Shown: in pieces, positions 28,865 to 41,692 of the stretch
Layout of the letters: each line of letters starts with the position of its first letter
How positions within the stretch are numbered: position 1 is the first letter of the stretch
Assembly: GCA_006384855.1 (NCBI GenBank)
Contig: VCJN01001963.1
Coordinates: forward strand, 1 to 64,000
Reading direction: 5' to 3'
Source: Tetraselmis striata
Taxonomy: Eukaryota; Chlorophyta; Chlorodendrophyceae; Chlorodendrales; Chlorodendraceae
Length of the DNA: 64,000 nucleotides
Program-made: the position numbers and the translations under genes
The notes under the pieces: generated by a model
What the model saw: the letters and a program-made list of their open reading frames with translations, nothing else
The model's database searches: none
Told to the model about the DNA's origin: nothing

Positions 28865-30335
28865 ATGCGGTCAGCTGACGGTACCGGTACCTCCGTCATA
28901 GCTTTGTGTGTATTTATGCGCTCGACGGCCGACCTCCAAGCTTTCAAACATTACTCGGACTTCCCCTTGCATTCCATGCGGAAAGTCCAGGAGACCCTGA
29001 GCCACCACATCCACACGGTCCGCTTCACAAAGCTTGCTGCGCGTATGCATGCGAGCGGCCCCGACAATCACCGCTTCCGGGGCCGCCTCTTTCGCTCTGC
29101 AACCGCTTTCTTGGTGACTAATCCTCGAGATGAAGGTCGCCTCGGTGAAGTCCGCGAGCGTTTCCCAGAGTACTACGATTCCATGTTCCGCGTTGCCTCT
29201 TGCCGCCCATTCGGCCTTCCGGCGGCTCATGTCCTCTCCCTAAGCGAGGTCTGCCCCTTACTTGCAGCTCCGATTTTTGCCCTTTCACGGTACAAGGCAT
29301 GCATGCTGCCCCGTTTTGAGGTTGCTGGTGTGGAGTTCACTCATGATTCGGCTTGGGCGGTCGCGTAAGCTGGTCATGTGGTACGTTATTGCTTTGGGGG
29401 CGACTACAATCACGCCGCACGCGAATGGGCGGCACAGGCCTTTTCCGACGTTTGCCATGACGTTTAGTCCGCCGTAGAGTAGGCGTTGGTGTCCAGATTT
29501 TCACGGATCCATCGGTGCTTGTTTGTCTTCCGAAGGGCAGCGATGGCGGCCGGCCGGCGCCGATGTTGGGTTTTTTTGGTGTGGTGGTATCCGTGGGAAC
29601 ACGGTTGCTATCGATACCACCATTGCCCCTGTCCTCGGCGTGTCAAGCTCGTATGCAACGATTGCATTGCGGGCCGCAGAGCGCCACAAAATCCAGAAAC
29701 TATGACGGCAAGCGTGTCCGAAACTTACGCCGCGCCGGCATGCTTCGTTTTGTTCCCTTCGCCATCTCCGAGTTCGGCTCGCTTGCCCCGCACGCTAAGG
29801 CTTACTTGGTGGAGCTCGCGAAAGCTAACCATATACGCACACTGGCCAGAAAATCGGCCAGCTCTTGTCAGCCTGGCGCCGCCGTAGTTTCTACTTTCTC
29901 ATCCACATGTTGCATGCAGACAACGTTTATATTGGCGGGGTCACGGCAGGACCGCGTGCGGCACGTGATGGTGTTCATGCGCCTGCGTCGCGTCGCTCGT
30001 CATCTTGTGTTGCTATGACCCGGGTCATCGGCTGCAAGCGCACTCGTTGCGGCTGATGGCCCACCCCTGCGCGGTGGTCCCCATTTATTATTGGTTTCTT
30101 GTTACCCTTTCCGTTTTTTCCGGTCGTTCCTTGGCTTTCAGTGTTTCTCTAGACCCTTTGGTTCCTTGGCGACTTGCCGGCTTCCTGGTTCCCGTGGCTC
30201 TTCCATGGTTCTTGGCTTCCTCGCCTCTTGCTCGACCCTTGCTTTCATGTTTATATCTCTTGCTGGTAACCTTTCACAATTGCTTTTTAGTTCTGATTTT
30301 AGTGCGCATAGTCACTATGTTAGAAGCACTGATGT
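28865..30335 (+). pseudogene. Degenerate non-LTR retrotransposon 3' part
   Basis: A frame at 28865-29368 gives 167 residues (MRKVQETLSHHIHTVRF, FALSRYKACMLPRF). After a shift, 29523-29990 holds WRPAGADVGFF, then AIDTTIAPVLG, AAERHKIQK, and in another frame LRFVPFAISEFGSLAPHAK. The order R-PADV, D-T, A-AE--K, F-P---E-FG matches, from memory, the C-terminal domain of LINE reverse-transcriptase proteins (a restriction-like nuclease fold). At least three frame changes and stops show it is dead. The last part, 30007-30335, is shared with the copy split by the LTR element at 7.8/11.8 kb, which marks the 3' end. Confidence 0.55.
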
Positions 30336-30812
30336 GAGAAATGAGTCATTTACCCGCGACTACTCAGGAGGTTCCCGGCTCTCATTTCAGGGCAATATCG
30401 ACCGGGCCCATGTTCCGGGTTAATCCGGTTGATGCTTGATGATGGTTGATTAGGCCTTCTGAGTTTTTTGAAATTTCGTGAGGGGTTTCGTCAGACATGC
30501 TGAACAGCTGAACAGCATCAAGGGAAGGGTCGGGTGAAGGCCAAGCACCCGGGTACGGGTAGTCGTCGTCGTCGGTGTCATGTTGATAGGCAGCCAAATT
30601 CTAGCGATCATCTAATCCTTATCATCCATTATCTTCGCCGCCTCGCGCCACAATTGTTCTCAAATCCATACTGCACCGTGCTGCGCCCAAGCGGGGCACG
30701 CTGACAGTGCGCCACGGTTCCGATTCCCGCAACGCAGGGGTGCCCACTGGTCGGGGGCATCGCAAGCTGCGCCGCGCACTTGGCTGCCGAGCGTGCGGGC
30801 GTCGTACACAGC
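30336..30812. other. Upstream region of ANKZF1/Vms1 gene
   Basis: No coding motif. Contains the presumed promoter and 5' untranslated region of the downstream gene. Confidence 0.4.
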
Positions 30813-32116
30813 ATGGCTGGGCGTGTGGCGGCGTCGGCGGGGCAGCTGCTTGGATGCCTGTACGATCTGCCGGCCGAGCTGTTTGCCCAAGGCCGCGCCG
30901 GCGCGGTGTCGGAGCACGCCAGCGACGCCGGACAGGCCGTGAAACAGGAGGATCATGAAATGGACGGGGAGGAGCCGGAGCCGGCCCCGCGCGGCAACGG
31001 CAACGGTCCGCGGATCAACGCCGAGGAGACGGCGGCGGAGGCTGGCGGCAGCGGGTGGGCGCCTTTCCGCCCTGCATCCCTGCCCGTGCGCCCTCCCCCC
31101 TGAACTCCCGGCGCGGTCTCCTCGGTCCCGGTTCTCTTGCCAGACCAGCACGCCGTCTTGTCGGGTGCTCCTGGATCCCCCCCTCTCTCCCCCGCGCGCT
31201 GCCACCTCAACATATTCCTAACAGCAACCGCCTGACACACATTCTCAATGATAAGACGATGCGTCTCAATTCGCATCAACCAAACATCTGAGGTCTATCT
31301 TACATCCCATAATTAGGATAGCTCGCCGTCCACTGCCGGTCTTTTTATCATTGCAGTGCATTTCTCTTTGTGCCGCTTTTTGCCACAACAACCTGACCAC
31401 AAGTATATTTTCGTTCTGGCATCACGCACCCGCAAGCAGCGCTGCAGTCAAAACCGAGCTTGGAGCTGTGAGCTTTTGCCCACTCTCCAAGAGAACTTTG
31501 CTTTCCCGCCCCTGAAAGTACTCTATAGATTGGATCCGCAGCCACACCACGCCCGCCACTCACTCGCTCCCCCCCCCCCCCTCCCCCCCGAAGCACCCCA
31601 CACTGGTCCCAGGCCGGCGCCACGTGCGTCACCTGCGGCGTGGGCTTCGACTCGCCCGGCTTCGAGACTCCTAATGAGCAGCGCGCGCACTTCCGCTCCG
31701 ACTGGCACCGCCTCAACCTGAAGCGCAAGTTGGGCGGCCGGCCTGCGCTGAGCGAGGCGGAGTTTGAGCGCCTGGTGGGTGAGGATGGCAGCGACTGTGA
31801 GAGCATCTCGGGTGGGTGTCATGCCCCCCCCCCCCCCCCCCCCTCTTCTCTAACCGCTTCGCCCTGCAGCATCTCTCCATCCATCCTAGCCACGGAGCGC
31901 CACAGGCCCGCTAAGGCGCGATGCGTCTGCGGATGCGGCGACAGGCTCTGACACGGATAGCGACATCGAGGAAGCGGGGGAGGAGGAGGAGGCCGAGGGG
32001 GAAGGGGCGGCTGCGGCGGCGCCTGGCAGGGGGCCCAAGGTGCGACCGGCGCTATGGTCCCGTGGCGGCGGTGTGGCGCTCGTGCAGGGGCCAATCCTTT
32101 CAATGCGGGCGGCTGT

Positions 32117-32147
<31 letters not shown>

Positions 32148-35100
32148 TCACTGCTGCCCGTCCTCAAAGGAGTAACGCTGCGGCGGCTTGGAGCCTTGGA
32201 GCACAGGGGGAGGGCAGGGCAGTGAGAGAGCCCTGTACGGGTAGCGATGCCGCAATACGGACATGCCCAATAGCCTGTTAAAGGGCGAATGTAGACAGAG
32301 CTCGGGCGGAACCAGGGAACATCTTCCTATAGGTGGCGTGCACGCTTCATCGGACCGTGGCTTATACAAAAGGTTCTCACTGTTGCGTCGGCATCCCGTA
32401 AGCGCAGGTGATTGGGGAGAGAGAGCCTCTAGTACCGCTCACCATACACAGCTCCGCCTCTTCCCCCTGGTGCCCGCCTGAACCCCCCCCCCCCCCCCCC
32501 CCCGCCCCCCGGTGATCCACCTCCCCTCTCTTCATGTCATGCGCTCAGGCGGTCTTCTCCGCCTCAGACGGCCGCAAGCTGGCGGTGTGGCGCTGCCTGC
32601 TGGAGCCAGGGCATCAAGCGCACGAGGAGCGCAGCGGCCTTGGGGGCGTCGGCGGTGCTGTGGGGGGGCTGCGGGCCGGCGGGCCGGCGGGCCGCTGGGT
32701 GGTGGTGCTTGCGTCGGGCGGCCACTTTGCCGCGGCGCTGTTTCAGTGGCAGGAGACCAAGGGGAAGGGCGGCCGCCCGGGGCCCGCGCAGCCGGAGGCG
32801 CTGCTCCACAAGACGTTCCACCGCTACGTTGTCAGGTGGGTGCTCAGCACATCTAGGGTTCCCGCAACCCTGCCATCACAACGCGAGCTTTGCATTAGTG
32901 CTCAGCTTGAGACTTTTTCCCTCGCGGCTGGGAAGAAGGAGCACCGACTTCTTAGGATGCAGTGTTTAGTATTGAGTTCGGTTTTTCCCTGGAGGTGCAT
33001 CCTTCTTTTTGGACCCCTCCTTCTTTGGGCCGTTTGGGCCATGTGGCAGCGACTAGGTATAGGCGTCTCGTCTGAGTGGTGCCTGCGCGCCGGCAGGGCC
33101 AAAGCGGGCGGGCGCCAGTCCACCAAGGACGCCACAGGCAAGAGCATCAAGTCGGCGGGCTCTGCGCTGCGCCGCGCCAACGAGGGCGCGCTGGCGAAGG
33201 ACATCCGCGCCACCATGGACGCCTGGAAGCAGGAGGTCCGCCCCCCCCCCCCCCCCCCCCCCCCCTGTGTTCCTCCCCTCCACAATCCCGTTGCTATCTA
33301 CCTTTTGCCTCTATGATTCAATATATTACCAACATAAGATGCAACAGCTGTATCACGACGAATCGATATGATCGATGCTTAGGTGGGCAATTGATCGATT
33401 CTATCGATGTTTAGGTTGACAATAAATTTATAGAATTGATATTTGGGGGTAGGATTGATCCAAGGCTTGTCTCGGCCGTTGCATAAGGGAGAATGTTCTT
33501 GATTCCTTGATGCATAACGCAAACTAACCCAAATCATGATTCTTGATGATCAGCCCTCGACCTTGGTGCGGATCCTTGGAGGGATGCGCAAGCCAGACAA
33601 ACACTGGCATGACGCAAGCTCCCTCTTTGGCACCCGGCTCTCTGCATTGTGCCCATTATACACACACACACTTGTGAAGTTGATTTGAAGCGAGGCCCGC
33701 CTATTGCCACGCCTCGCTGCCCGGCGATGTTGCTTGGGTTCTGGCATGTGTGGTCAGCATGTGCTCCGGGTGCCACCACGCCCTCCCGCAGTGACGGCTT
33801 CAAGCCCCCCCCCCCCCCCCCCCCCCCCCCTTCTGTCTCCCTCTCTCCCTCTCTCTCCATGTCTATCCCCGGCAGAATGACAAGAAACAACACAGGTGTA
33901 GTACGCACTGTTGCATTGCTTGAGTGAGAACCAATGCAACCAATGGCAATCAATGCTAATGTATATGGGTGCAAACGCATGGGGAAGGAAGCAGGTAGCC
34001 GGTCGCCGAAATTGGCACCCGTGCTAGTACCGATAAATGACAACCTGCCTGGATATGAGCCCCATCCTGGGGTTGCATGTACCCTGTAGGATCATATGCT
34101 ATGGGTTCGACATGGACTCTTCCGCATTTTGGCGTTTTGCATATAGGGCAGCCTCTTGTTCGCAGTGTGCTTAATACCACGTTGCGCACACCCACACCCA
34201 CACACACAAGTCATCTTTACTAAGAATGCTGCGGTGATGCCTCTTTAGTAGTACCATCGTATACCGTAGTAGGTGAGGGTAGTCCCCTCTCTCTTTCTCT
34301 CCCTGTTACGGTAATCACAATCGCCCCAGTTCAGCGCCAACAGCACACACTGTAGCGATACCTGCCCCTCACGGGGTCCTGCCCGCTGCGCCCCGCAGCT
34401 GGCGAGCGCGCACCTGATCTTCATCCACAGCTCGAGGTCCGACACGGGCACACTGTTTGTGGGCGACGGCGCGCCCTTCAGCCGAACGGACCCCCGCATC
34501 CGGCGCATCCCCTTCCCCACGCGCCGACCCACGCTGGCGGAGACCAAGCGCGCCGTGATGACGCTGGCCAACGTGTGGGTAGTACCGGCAGGTGCCCCCC
34601 CCCCCCCCCCCCCCCCCCCCCTCTCCCCCCTCTGTCACCCCACTACATGGTCTTACACGTCCACGCACCCGCCAGTAATAAGAGTCTCGGACCCTTTTCT
34701 TCAGTGATAGGGCGATGTATGTAGGGTGCGACGTTGCAGAAATGTTACGTTTACGCTGCAGTACGGGACATCCGTCTACACATTTACTGTTTCGGATACA
34801 TTTACGAGCACATACCGAAATCGATATTGAACTCTCCACTTCATGTAAGTGTCCGAGAACTTTATGTGTGGCGTGAACGTGGCCGTGCAAGGCCATGAAG
34901 CCGTCTACCTTTCCGTTTCTGACCGCCCTTCCAACTAAACTCGACCTTCCCTCCCTCATGCGCCGCCCACCTGCTCTCTGAACACTGCCACCCGGGCGTC
35001 ACCACAGCCTGTCCTGCCGGGCCACATGGGCCTCTCACCATCTGAGTCCCGCTCGCACCACTCCGCATGCGCCGCAGTTTGGAGATGAGCATGGTTCATG

Positions 35101-37490
35101 TTACCGTTGCAGTCTGTGTGGCATCGCCAGCTGCTCGTTTGTGACTTGACATGTCCTGTCGGGGAGTCAACCCAAGCGATGGGCCGTATTTCACAATCCC
35201 TTGTACCCGGGATCTCCGGGGCACAGTTTCTAATCCATTGGTTCAGTCATCCTCACGCCTGATTCAAGTGGAATTATCAATGGGGCAGCGTGCTTGTGGG
35301 TCACTTGGGGGAAGCTGGTGCCTCAAGCAACTATTAGGAGCAACGAAGGGGGGAACCTTAATAACGGCGCGCTAGACCTTGCTTTCAAGACCTTGTTAAT
35401 GTCAGGGAGCTTTATAACCGTCCGCTGTTTGAAGTCTCGGAGTCATCATTGATCTTCGTTATCCACCACTGGCCCGTAACATTGTGGCGTGAGAGAAGAA
35501 CCTTTTCCCCGATGTTTTCCCCTGACGCCCGCTCTGCGCTCAACTGACGTCCCCCCCCCCCCCCCCCCTCGCGGGTTCCCCTCGTTGTCTTTGAAGAGAA
35601 ACCGACACCCCGCGACAAGCGGCCTGCCAAGGCGGCAGCCATCGCTGCCCTGGCGCAGCCCAGGGAGGCCGCAGCGGCCCCCCCGCCCAAGGAACCGGAA
35701 GAGCCGCTAGTGCCGGACTCGGCGCTGCACGTCGCGGCTCGCGCGGGCGACGCGGAGGCTGTGCGCGAGCTGCTGGAGGCGGGGGGCGACCCGGGCGCGC
35801 GGGACGCCCGGGGGCGGCCGCCCTACGATGTGGCGGCGGACAAGCCGACGCGCGACGCGTTCCGGCGCTTTATGGCGGCGGAGCCGGACAGGTCGGCCAC
35901 CCCCCCCTCCTCCCCATCCCTATCTTCTTCCGTGCCGAGGGCGAACTCCCTCCAAGAACCTGGCCTGGCCGTGCACTATTTCGGCATGCAGTGGGTGGTC
36001 GATACTATGGAAGCTGATGATGGGTTTGGCCCGGGTGGTCCCTAGTCTGGGACCAGTCTAGGCCACGGAACACAAGACCAGTTGCTGGCAGTCTCGGTGA
36101 TTGCGGCCATACTGTGGAGGGACTTGTTTTATGAAATGTGTTTTTAGCGCCGCTGCCATGCTGCCATGATCGTGCGCCATGGGACAGCGCCCCTTTGCGC
36201 CGCCTCACTGTGGCCGGCGGCCTGGCGGTGGCTGCCGGCAGGTGGGACTACGCCGCGTCCAACATCCCCAGCGCGCTGACGGCGGAGCTGGAGGAGCAGC
36301 AGGAGGCCAAGCGGGTGCGTGTGCTCGTGGTCCACGGGAGAGGCTGAGCTTCTCCGCCGCCCTGGACCCCCGTGCCATCCCCCCCCTTCAGCCAGCTGGG
36401 ACAATGGGACCCACCCCTGCCTGTCCGCACGCTCCCTGGCGACGTGGTAGGTGCGGCAGGGCGGTGTTGACGCGGTGCGCTGTGGCGGCGCAGGCTGAGA
36501 AGGAGGCCAAGCGGAAGGAGAAAGAGAAGGAGCGCAAGAAGGCGGCCAAGGAGCGCAAGAAGGCGGCGGCGGAGGAGGCCAAGGCCGCCGCGGAGGCCGA
36601 CGTCGAGACGGCGGCTGCGGCGGCGGCGGCGCAGGCAGCAAAGTGAGCTGCCTCCCCCCCCCCCCCCCCCCTCCCCTCTGATTTGGCAACAAGCACAGCA
36701 GCGCCACCCTGCCAACCCCCTCTCCCCCCTGGTTCCCTCTCGCCCTCTGGTCACGGTGCAGCACCCATCCATGCATATTCTCCGCTCCAAATCACCCAAA
36801 CATTCACACATTCATACTTTCAGAGGTAACGACCACCGGCGTGCCCCGCTTTCGGTTTGTTCGGGTCTCAAGTTTTGCGTGAAGATGAGACAATCAATGC
36901 CTGGAGCATGGACCTTAAGCGGACTTGGAGCGGTGTTGGAAGGAATGGCCGGCTATTTTGACCGCTAGTGTCCCGCCTACCCATCATCACCCTTTGGGTT
37001 ACTATATATTTCTCACTGTTTTTACACCTTCTGCCAAAAAAAGCGTACTTTTGTTGTCGCCCCCGGGACAGGACTGGCAACAGTGAAACCCGGTTGAATT
37101 GTTGAACTCACCATCGAATTACATGAAAACCATCACTGATCTCTCGACTCGATGCTGTTCAGAAAGTAGTTATAGTTTCAGCCCGCGGACCCGATTTGAA
37201 CACACCGTCTGTTGGGGGGGAGGAGTGGGTGGGGGGGGGGGGGGGGGGGTTAAAGGTAGTGGCCGGGCAGTGCAGGCAGCTTGGTGCATTTGGCGTGCTC
37301 TGACTTGCTATGCCTTTTCAGGCTCCGGCTGGGCGGCGGCGGCGGCAAGAAGGGCGGCGGCGGCAGCGGGGGCAAGAAGAAGGTGGGTGCGGCCGAGGAG
37401 GCGGCGGCGCGGCGCGAGGCGATGGCCGCCGCCGCCGAGGCGCGCATGAAGGCGCTGCAGGCGGCCAGCCAGCAGCAGCAGCTGTGGTGA
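30813..37490 (+). CDS. ANKZF1: ANKZF1/Vms1-type peptidyl-tRNA hydrolase (VLRF1 domain)
   Basis: Homolog of yeast Vms1/human ANKZF1, which frees nascent chains from stalled 60S ribosomes in ribosome quality control and binds Cdc48/VCP. Exons: 30813-~31057, 31613-31811, 31945-32039, 32549-32835, 33097-33235, 34399-34578, ~35599-35891, 36242-36314, 36494-36642 and 37322-37490 (TGA), about 600 residues. Seen in order: the N-terminal box YDLPAELF; a C2H2 finger (CVTCGVGF...[12 protein letters not shown]); an acidic linker; the VLRF1 domain ([38 protein letters not shown], with the Gln expected to be catalytic, then [15 protein letters not shown]); an ankyrin unit ([20 protein letters not shown], then [17 protein letters not shown]); a Lys/Glu/Ala coiled coil; and an Arg/Ala-rich tail like the VCP-interacting motif region. 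Exons from 31613 on join in phase. The first donor does not fit phase exactly and the acceptor at 35599 is weak. Confidence 0.9.
32117..32147. repeat. Poly-G tract in intron
   Basis: About 30 consecutive G in the intron after exon 31945-32039. One of the longest homopolymers in the window. Confidence 0.85.
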
Positions 37491-37500
37491 GGCGGCGCTG

Positions 37501-37737
37501 ATGGCTGCCTCGACGGCTGTCTGCCCGGCCCGGCCGGTGGTGCAGGCGAGGAGGCCGGCCCGCCCTGCCGCGCAGCAAGGTAGGCGGGGAGTGGTGCGTT
37601 CGCGGCCGCACCGCCCGGCAGCCGACCGCCCGCGCGGTGTCGGCCCCGCCGCTGCAGCGGTGGGCGCCCTCGCGCTTGTCGGCGGGCTCGCGGCCACCCT
37701 GGCCCTTCTGTCGCGCACCGTCAGGCGAAAAATCTAA
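37501..37737 (+). CDS. Possible small membrane protein ORF after ANKZF1
   Basis: An ATG frame of 78 codons starts 11 bases after the ANKZF1 stop. The N-terminus is Ala/Arg/Pro-rich and acid-free. Residues around 51-70 form a hydrophobic Ala/Leu/Gly segment long enough to cross a membrane, followed by SRTVRRKI. GC content drops immediately after the stop. It could equally be GC-rich 3' untranslated sequence of ANKZF1, and no family is recognised. Confidence 0.2.
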   Translation: MAASTAVCPARPVVQARRPARPAAQQGRRGVVRSRPHRPAADRPRGVGPAAAAVGALALVGGLAATLALLSRTVRRKI

Positions 37738-38320
37738 CAATTCGAACCCGCGATATGGCTCGACCCCACCACATCTTTTGCTCCATCCCTCCCCGCTGCT
37801 GCGGCGTGATTATCCCGTGTCGGCGCTGTAAGGGATGTATACGCAGTACATGCTGGCATGCCGCCGCCAGACGCCGCGATGCAGTGGCCCTGGCGGAGCT
37901 TCCACCCCCCCCTCCCCCCTGGAGCTGTTGCAGGCAATGACACCAGTGTACACCAGCAGGTGCGACGATGATGGCCGCAACCGTCCATGATGCGTGGCTG
38001 TGCGGATGTGCCCCATGACAAGGCAGTCACGGGAGCATCAGGGCCTCGGGGCTATCATATCGTACATGCGTCCCTATCGATGTGTTCATCGCTGATTCTC
38101 CCGCCGTGGTGGGCGGTCATGGTTGCGGTTGCGGGCGCATCGGCAGAAGAAACCCAGCCCAGGTCCACGCTTCACGCGCTGTTCAAGAAAGCCGATCGTG
38201 GGCAAGCCCCATCTTGCCGAGCAATAAATCTTCTCGGGAGTGCGATACGTATTACGGTACGCTACAGAGGAGGCATTGCGAGGGGGGGGTCTGACGCCAA
38301 ATAAAGTGGAAGTATTCGCA
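37738..38320. other. 3' flank of ANKZF1, no further gene recognised
   Basis: Contains TGTAA at 37827-37831, about 340 nt after the ANKZF1 stop, a candidate poly(A) signal for that gene. Confidence 0.4.
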
Positions 38321-38349
38321 TTCCTGCTAGCAAAAGCCAACGCGCCATG

Positions 38350-38357
<8 letters not shown>

Positions 38358-38380
<23 letters not shown>

Positions 38381-38383
38381 GGG
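38358..38383. repeat. Poly-G tract
   Basis: About 26 consecutive G at the edge of the retroelement-derived region. Confidence 0.85.
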
Positions 38384-38599
38384 CAGAATAAGGAGGATTG
38401 TAAAGCCCTCCGATGTTGACGCAACCTGCCTACAAATCAAGGGCCTAAACGCTGGCGCGAACCCCCCACCTGGCCACCGCGGACACTCTCCTGATAGCAC
38501 ATCCTCGATTGTCTCATATTCACTCCTTCCGCACGCCAGGCAGTGTTTTCGCTCCGGCAAGACGCGAATCCGCACCGATATCGACAGGCAGCGGGAAAT

Positions 38600-39634
38600 A
38601 CTCGGGTGCGTAATTGTATCATAATGTGCAGCCCGGGCACAACGACCCCCGCGGGACACTCGGGCCGTCCTATGGCATCTGGTTTGATGCATGCGAAGCG
38701 TGGACTCGGTATATCTCAGGTGTCGGTACGCACTCACGCTGCCATCAATTCCTCACACGCCAAGAACTTTGCCGAATTTTGGTTCAACAGCCACTCGTGA
38801 CAACCTTGGCCCGACCCCATTCATATATTCTGTATGCTGGAGAGTGACTACGGCGCCTTGGCGCCGCTTGCTATATACATATTTACGGGCGTTAAAGCGC
38901 GCCGCCCCGTCTGCGACATCCAACGTGTTGTCGCACTACTGCACCTCGGGGTAAATTGCGACGCAGAAGAAAGTCGTGCCCTACGGCGCGCCTTGTTGCA
39001 CGTCGTCGTTAAACCGCAGAGGGGCGGACCGATCGTCCACGAGCAGAAACGAATCCGTGGAGAGGGAGGCCAAGAACGTAGGGATGACAGGGTGTAGACG
39101 ACATCAATCGATGTGACGTTGGGTGATGGTGCGGCGCCACGCCTCGTAAGCGTTGCGAAGGTCATTGTGGACGATGACGGCACGTGGGCCAAGCTTCTCG
39201 GCGATAAGGCGGACGCCGTGGATGAGCATAGAGTCGCCGGCGGAAATACCGACACCGAGCTGAGACGGCGCAAGCATCGACACATACGCCTCCTTCATGT
39301 GGTCTACGACCATTGCCCGCTCCGCTACGCACCGCTCCGCCTCCTTGACTTCCACAGGCCGCACGTCCGGGCCCCCGCCCTCGCCTAGCTTCTTGATAGG
39401 GTCCACAAGCCTAGCAGAGGCGAAGAGTCGGTTGAACCACCCGGGCAGGCGACCTTGGAGGTACATTATTGAGGCGGCCTCCGACAAGGCGCGGACCACC
39501 GCAGGCCCTGACGCCGGGGCGTATTCGCCCACCAAGCAAAGGAGATACTCGTTGCGCATGCCTGAGGGCCCCGCCGCCACGTGCTGCTTGACTTGTTGGT
39601 ATGGCACTCGCGTGTTGGAACGACATAGCGCCAC
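38600..39634 (-). pseudogene. Reverse transcriptase fragment (non-LTR type)
   Basis: On the minus strand 39634-39104 reads 176 residues with AAGPSGMRNEYLLCLVGEY, an ARLVDPIKKLGEGGGPDVRPV block and NDLRNAYE. This is the N-terminal half of a non-LTR reverse transcriptase, with motifs GPSG, K--GG-RPI and ND--NA. Downstream, in a shifted frame near 38990-38900, APLRFNDDVQQGAPQGTTFF gives the following QG-PQG motif. The catalytic YADD block is not found on this strand, and frame changes and stops interrupt the rest. Confidence 0.65.
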
Positions 39635-39865
39635 CTACTGCGCTAGCTTGTCCTTTTTCCCCTCATGGGCATTCTCTATCGTCTGGATGCCATCCCCGCA
39701 TATAGCGGGTCACTCAAGGGTTTTGGCCTCGTGCTGGTTTTAACGGTACGTACAGTACATGTAGTGACCAAACCTTTTATAACAGAGAAAGCATATACAT
39801 GTATGTTCACTAGCCTATTAAGCAGAAGGAGCAGCTAATGCAGCAAAAGCTTCGCGACCAGCATT

Positions 39866-40138
39866 ATGCTGGGGTTCGTCTGGTTCGATCTAATCTTTCT
39901 AATCGATAGGACGGGGGTTAGTACGGGTATAGTAAGGATTACATGTGATACTTCCTCCGCAGTGGCAGGGCAACCACTAAGGGTGCCAGGTCAGTTATAT
40001 GCGGACGACGCTGTTGGTATCACAGGCTCCGATAACCTGCATGCCATGTTCGCCCACTTCTCGCAGTGGGCGGAGGACCATTTTAAGGGGTTTGGGGTAC
40101 TTGAGTGTGGGGTGATGCACTGTGAGATTCAGATGTGA
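39866..40138 (+). pseudogene. Reverse transcriptase fragment with YADD motif
   Basis: A plus-strand frame contains QLYADDAVGITGSDNLHAMF followed by HFSQWAEDHFKGFGVLECG, the YADD catalytic motif and next helix of a non-LTR reverse transcriptase. It stops at 40138. It is on the opposite strand to the neighbouring fragment and covers the next part of the domain, so either two elements or an inversion is present. Confidence 0.6.
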
Positions 40139-40690
40139 CATACAGGTGACGAAGCACTACTACTAGCGACTATTATTTATCCGTGAAGGCTGCTACTGGT
40201 GGCGGCACGTCCATCCAGTTACGTGCGAGTACATCCGGCGTTATTGCCGGCGGGCGATAAATCCTTTTTGTCATCATTCTGGAAGTCGTACCAGCCCGGT
40301 GAAGCGTACATGGCACTGACGTACAAGGTACAAGGTTGTCCGTGTAGTACCGGGTAGTACGCGATATATTTATTACGCCGGTACCGGGTATCGAGTACGA
40401 ACCCTAGTCGTCCTGTGGATAACTACGACTATTAGTACATGGGAGCGCAAATCGCAGCCGTACGTATTTGGTAACACTGGGGAATTTGTGTACATTATAG
40501 CTAGTACTGCTGAACGGGCCTGCCAGCCGTCCGATCAAAGGTCATCAGATGGGCGGTTTGGCTGCCATGTTTTGCCAAAGAGTGCTCACGTTACATAAAT
40601 ATTCGCGAGGGGGAGGGCGGGGGCAGGCAGCGGTTTGCCGAAGAATGTTTGAATTACAATATTCGCGACAGCTGCCATCGGGGGATGTGG
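40139..40690. other. No gene recognised
   Basis: AT-richer, with scattered GTAC-rich stretches. Two imperfect copies of an AATATTCGCGA-containing segment occur near 40598 and 40657. Confidence 0.4.
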
Positions 40691-40818
40691 CCCGGGGGGG
40701 GGGGGGGGGGGGGGGGGTGCGGGGGCGGGGGGACCACGCCCGCCCCGCCCCCCCCCGCCCCCCCTCGCCGCCAGCCGCTCCCGCCTGGGGGGGGGGGGGG
40801 GGGGTAAGGGGGCGGGGG

Positions 40819-41246
40819 CTACTGCTTGTTCTTGTTCTTGCGTGCCCGCGGGACCCTCCGCTTCGACGATCTCGCTGCCTCCGCCTCCGCCTCCGCCTCC
40901 GCCTCCGCCTGCGCCTCCGACTCCGCCTCCGACTCCGCGACCGTCAGTTTCTTACCTCGGCGTTTCTTCACTGGCCTCTTCCGCTTCTTGTCATCCGTCA
41001 GTGTCTTCACCACCCCGGGAGGCTGTGCCGTCGACGACGCCGCCATGAGCTTCCTTACCTTCGCGTCGGGACGCCCCCTGTGCCCAGACACCCACAACAA
41101 GCCACAATCGTTTCGCCTTTAAGCGGCTGAGGATGCGGCCTCCTCGGCCACCACGAGTTGCGCCGCTGGCACTGTGGAAGCCTTGGCGTTGAGGTGGGCC
41201 TTAACGGCGCTCCCGGACGAACCTGCGCGCGGCACAAGTTAGCCAC
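40819..41246 (-). CDS. Basic/acidic low-complexity C-terminal exon, unknown
   Basis: A minus-strand frame 41100-40819 ends with a Lys/Arg-rich block (DDKKRKRPVKKRRGKK), an Ala/Glu alternation of about 20 residues and the tail RARKNKNKQ. The Ala/Glu block is a GCCTCC/CTCCGC microsatellite at DNA level. A frame just upstream (41246-41110) is also open but shifted. It resembles the charged tail of a nuclear or transposon protein, but no domain is recognised and the start is not defined. Poly-G runs bracket it. Confidence 0.25.
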
Positions 41247-41692
41247 GAGGGGGTGCGTGCTAATGCGGAGGATGGAGTGTTTTGTTGCGCGCCCACCTTG
41301 TCACGCGTTTCCTCATGTCTTTCTCGTCCTCCTCGATGCCGGCGGCGCGGACACGCGAGACAACAAGGCTCGCCGCCCACGTTTGCCCGGGGGGGCGAGG
41401 TCGGCCATGGCGCTGTGAGCGGTGAAGGGGGGGGGGGGCGGGGGGGGTGGGGGGGGGGGCGGCCGAGGTGGAGAAACTAACACCCAGTCGACGACCGCCT
41501 TCCGCAGCAGTCAACGACACATCGGAGGCGAGGAGCAGCGCGCCACTACTATTTATATGCACGTATTGTCAAGAGCTAGTCGGTGCGGCATTGTGTCGGT
41601 GTAATTTCGCAATGTTTATTGTTGAAGTAGCACGGCGTAATGGATACGGCGAGTGAATCCGGGATAATGTGTGCGACGAATGTGCGCGCGCA

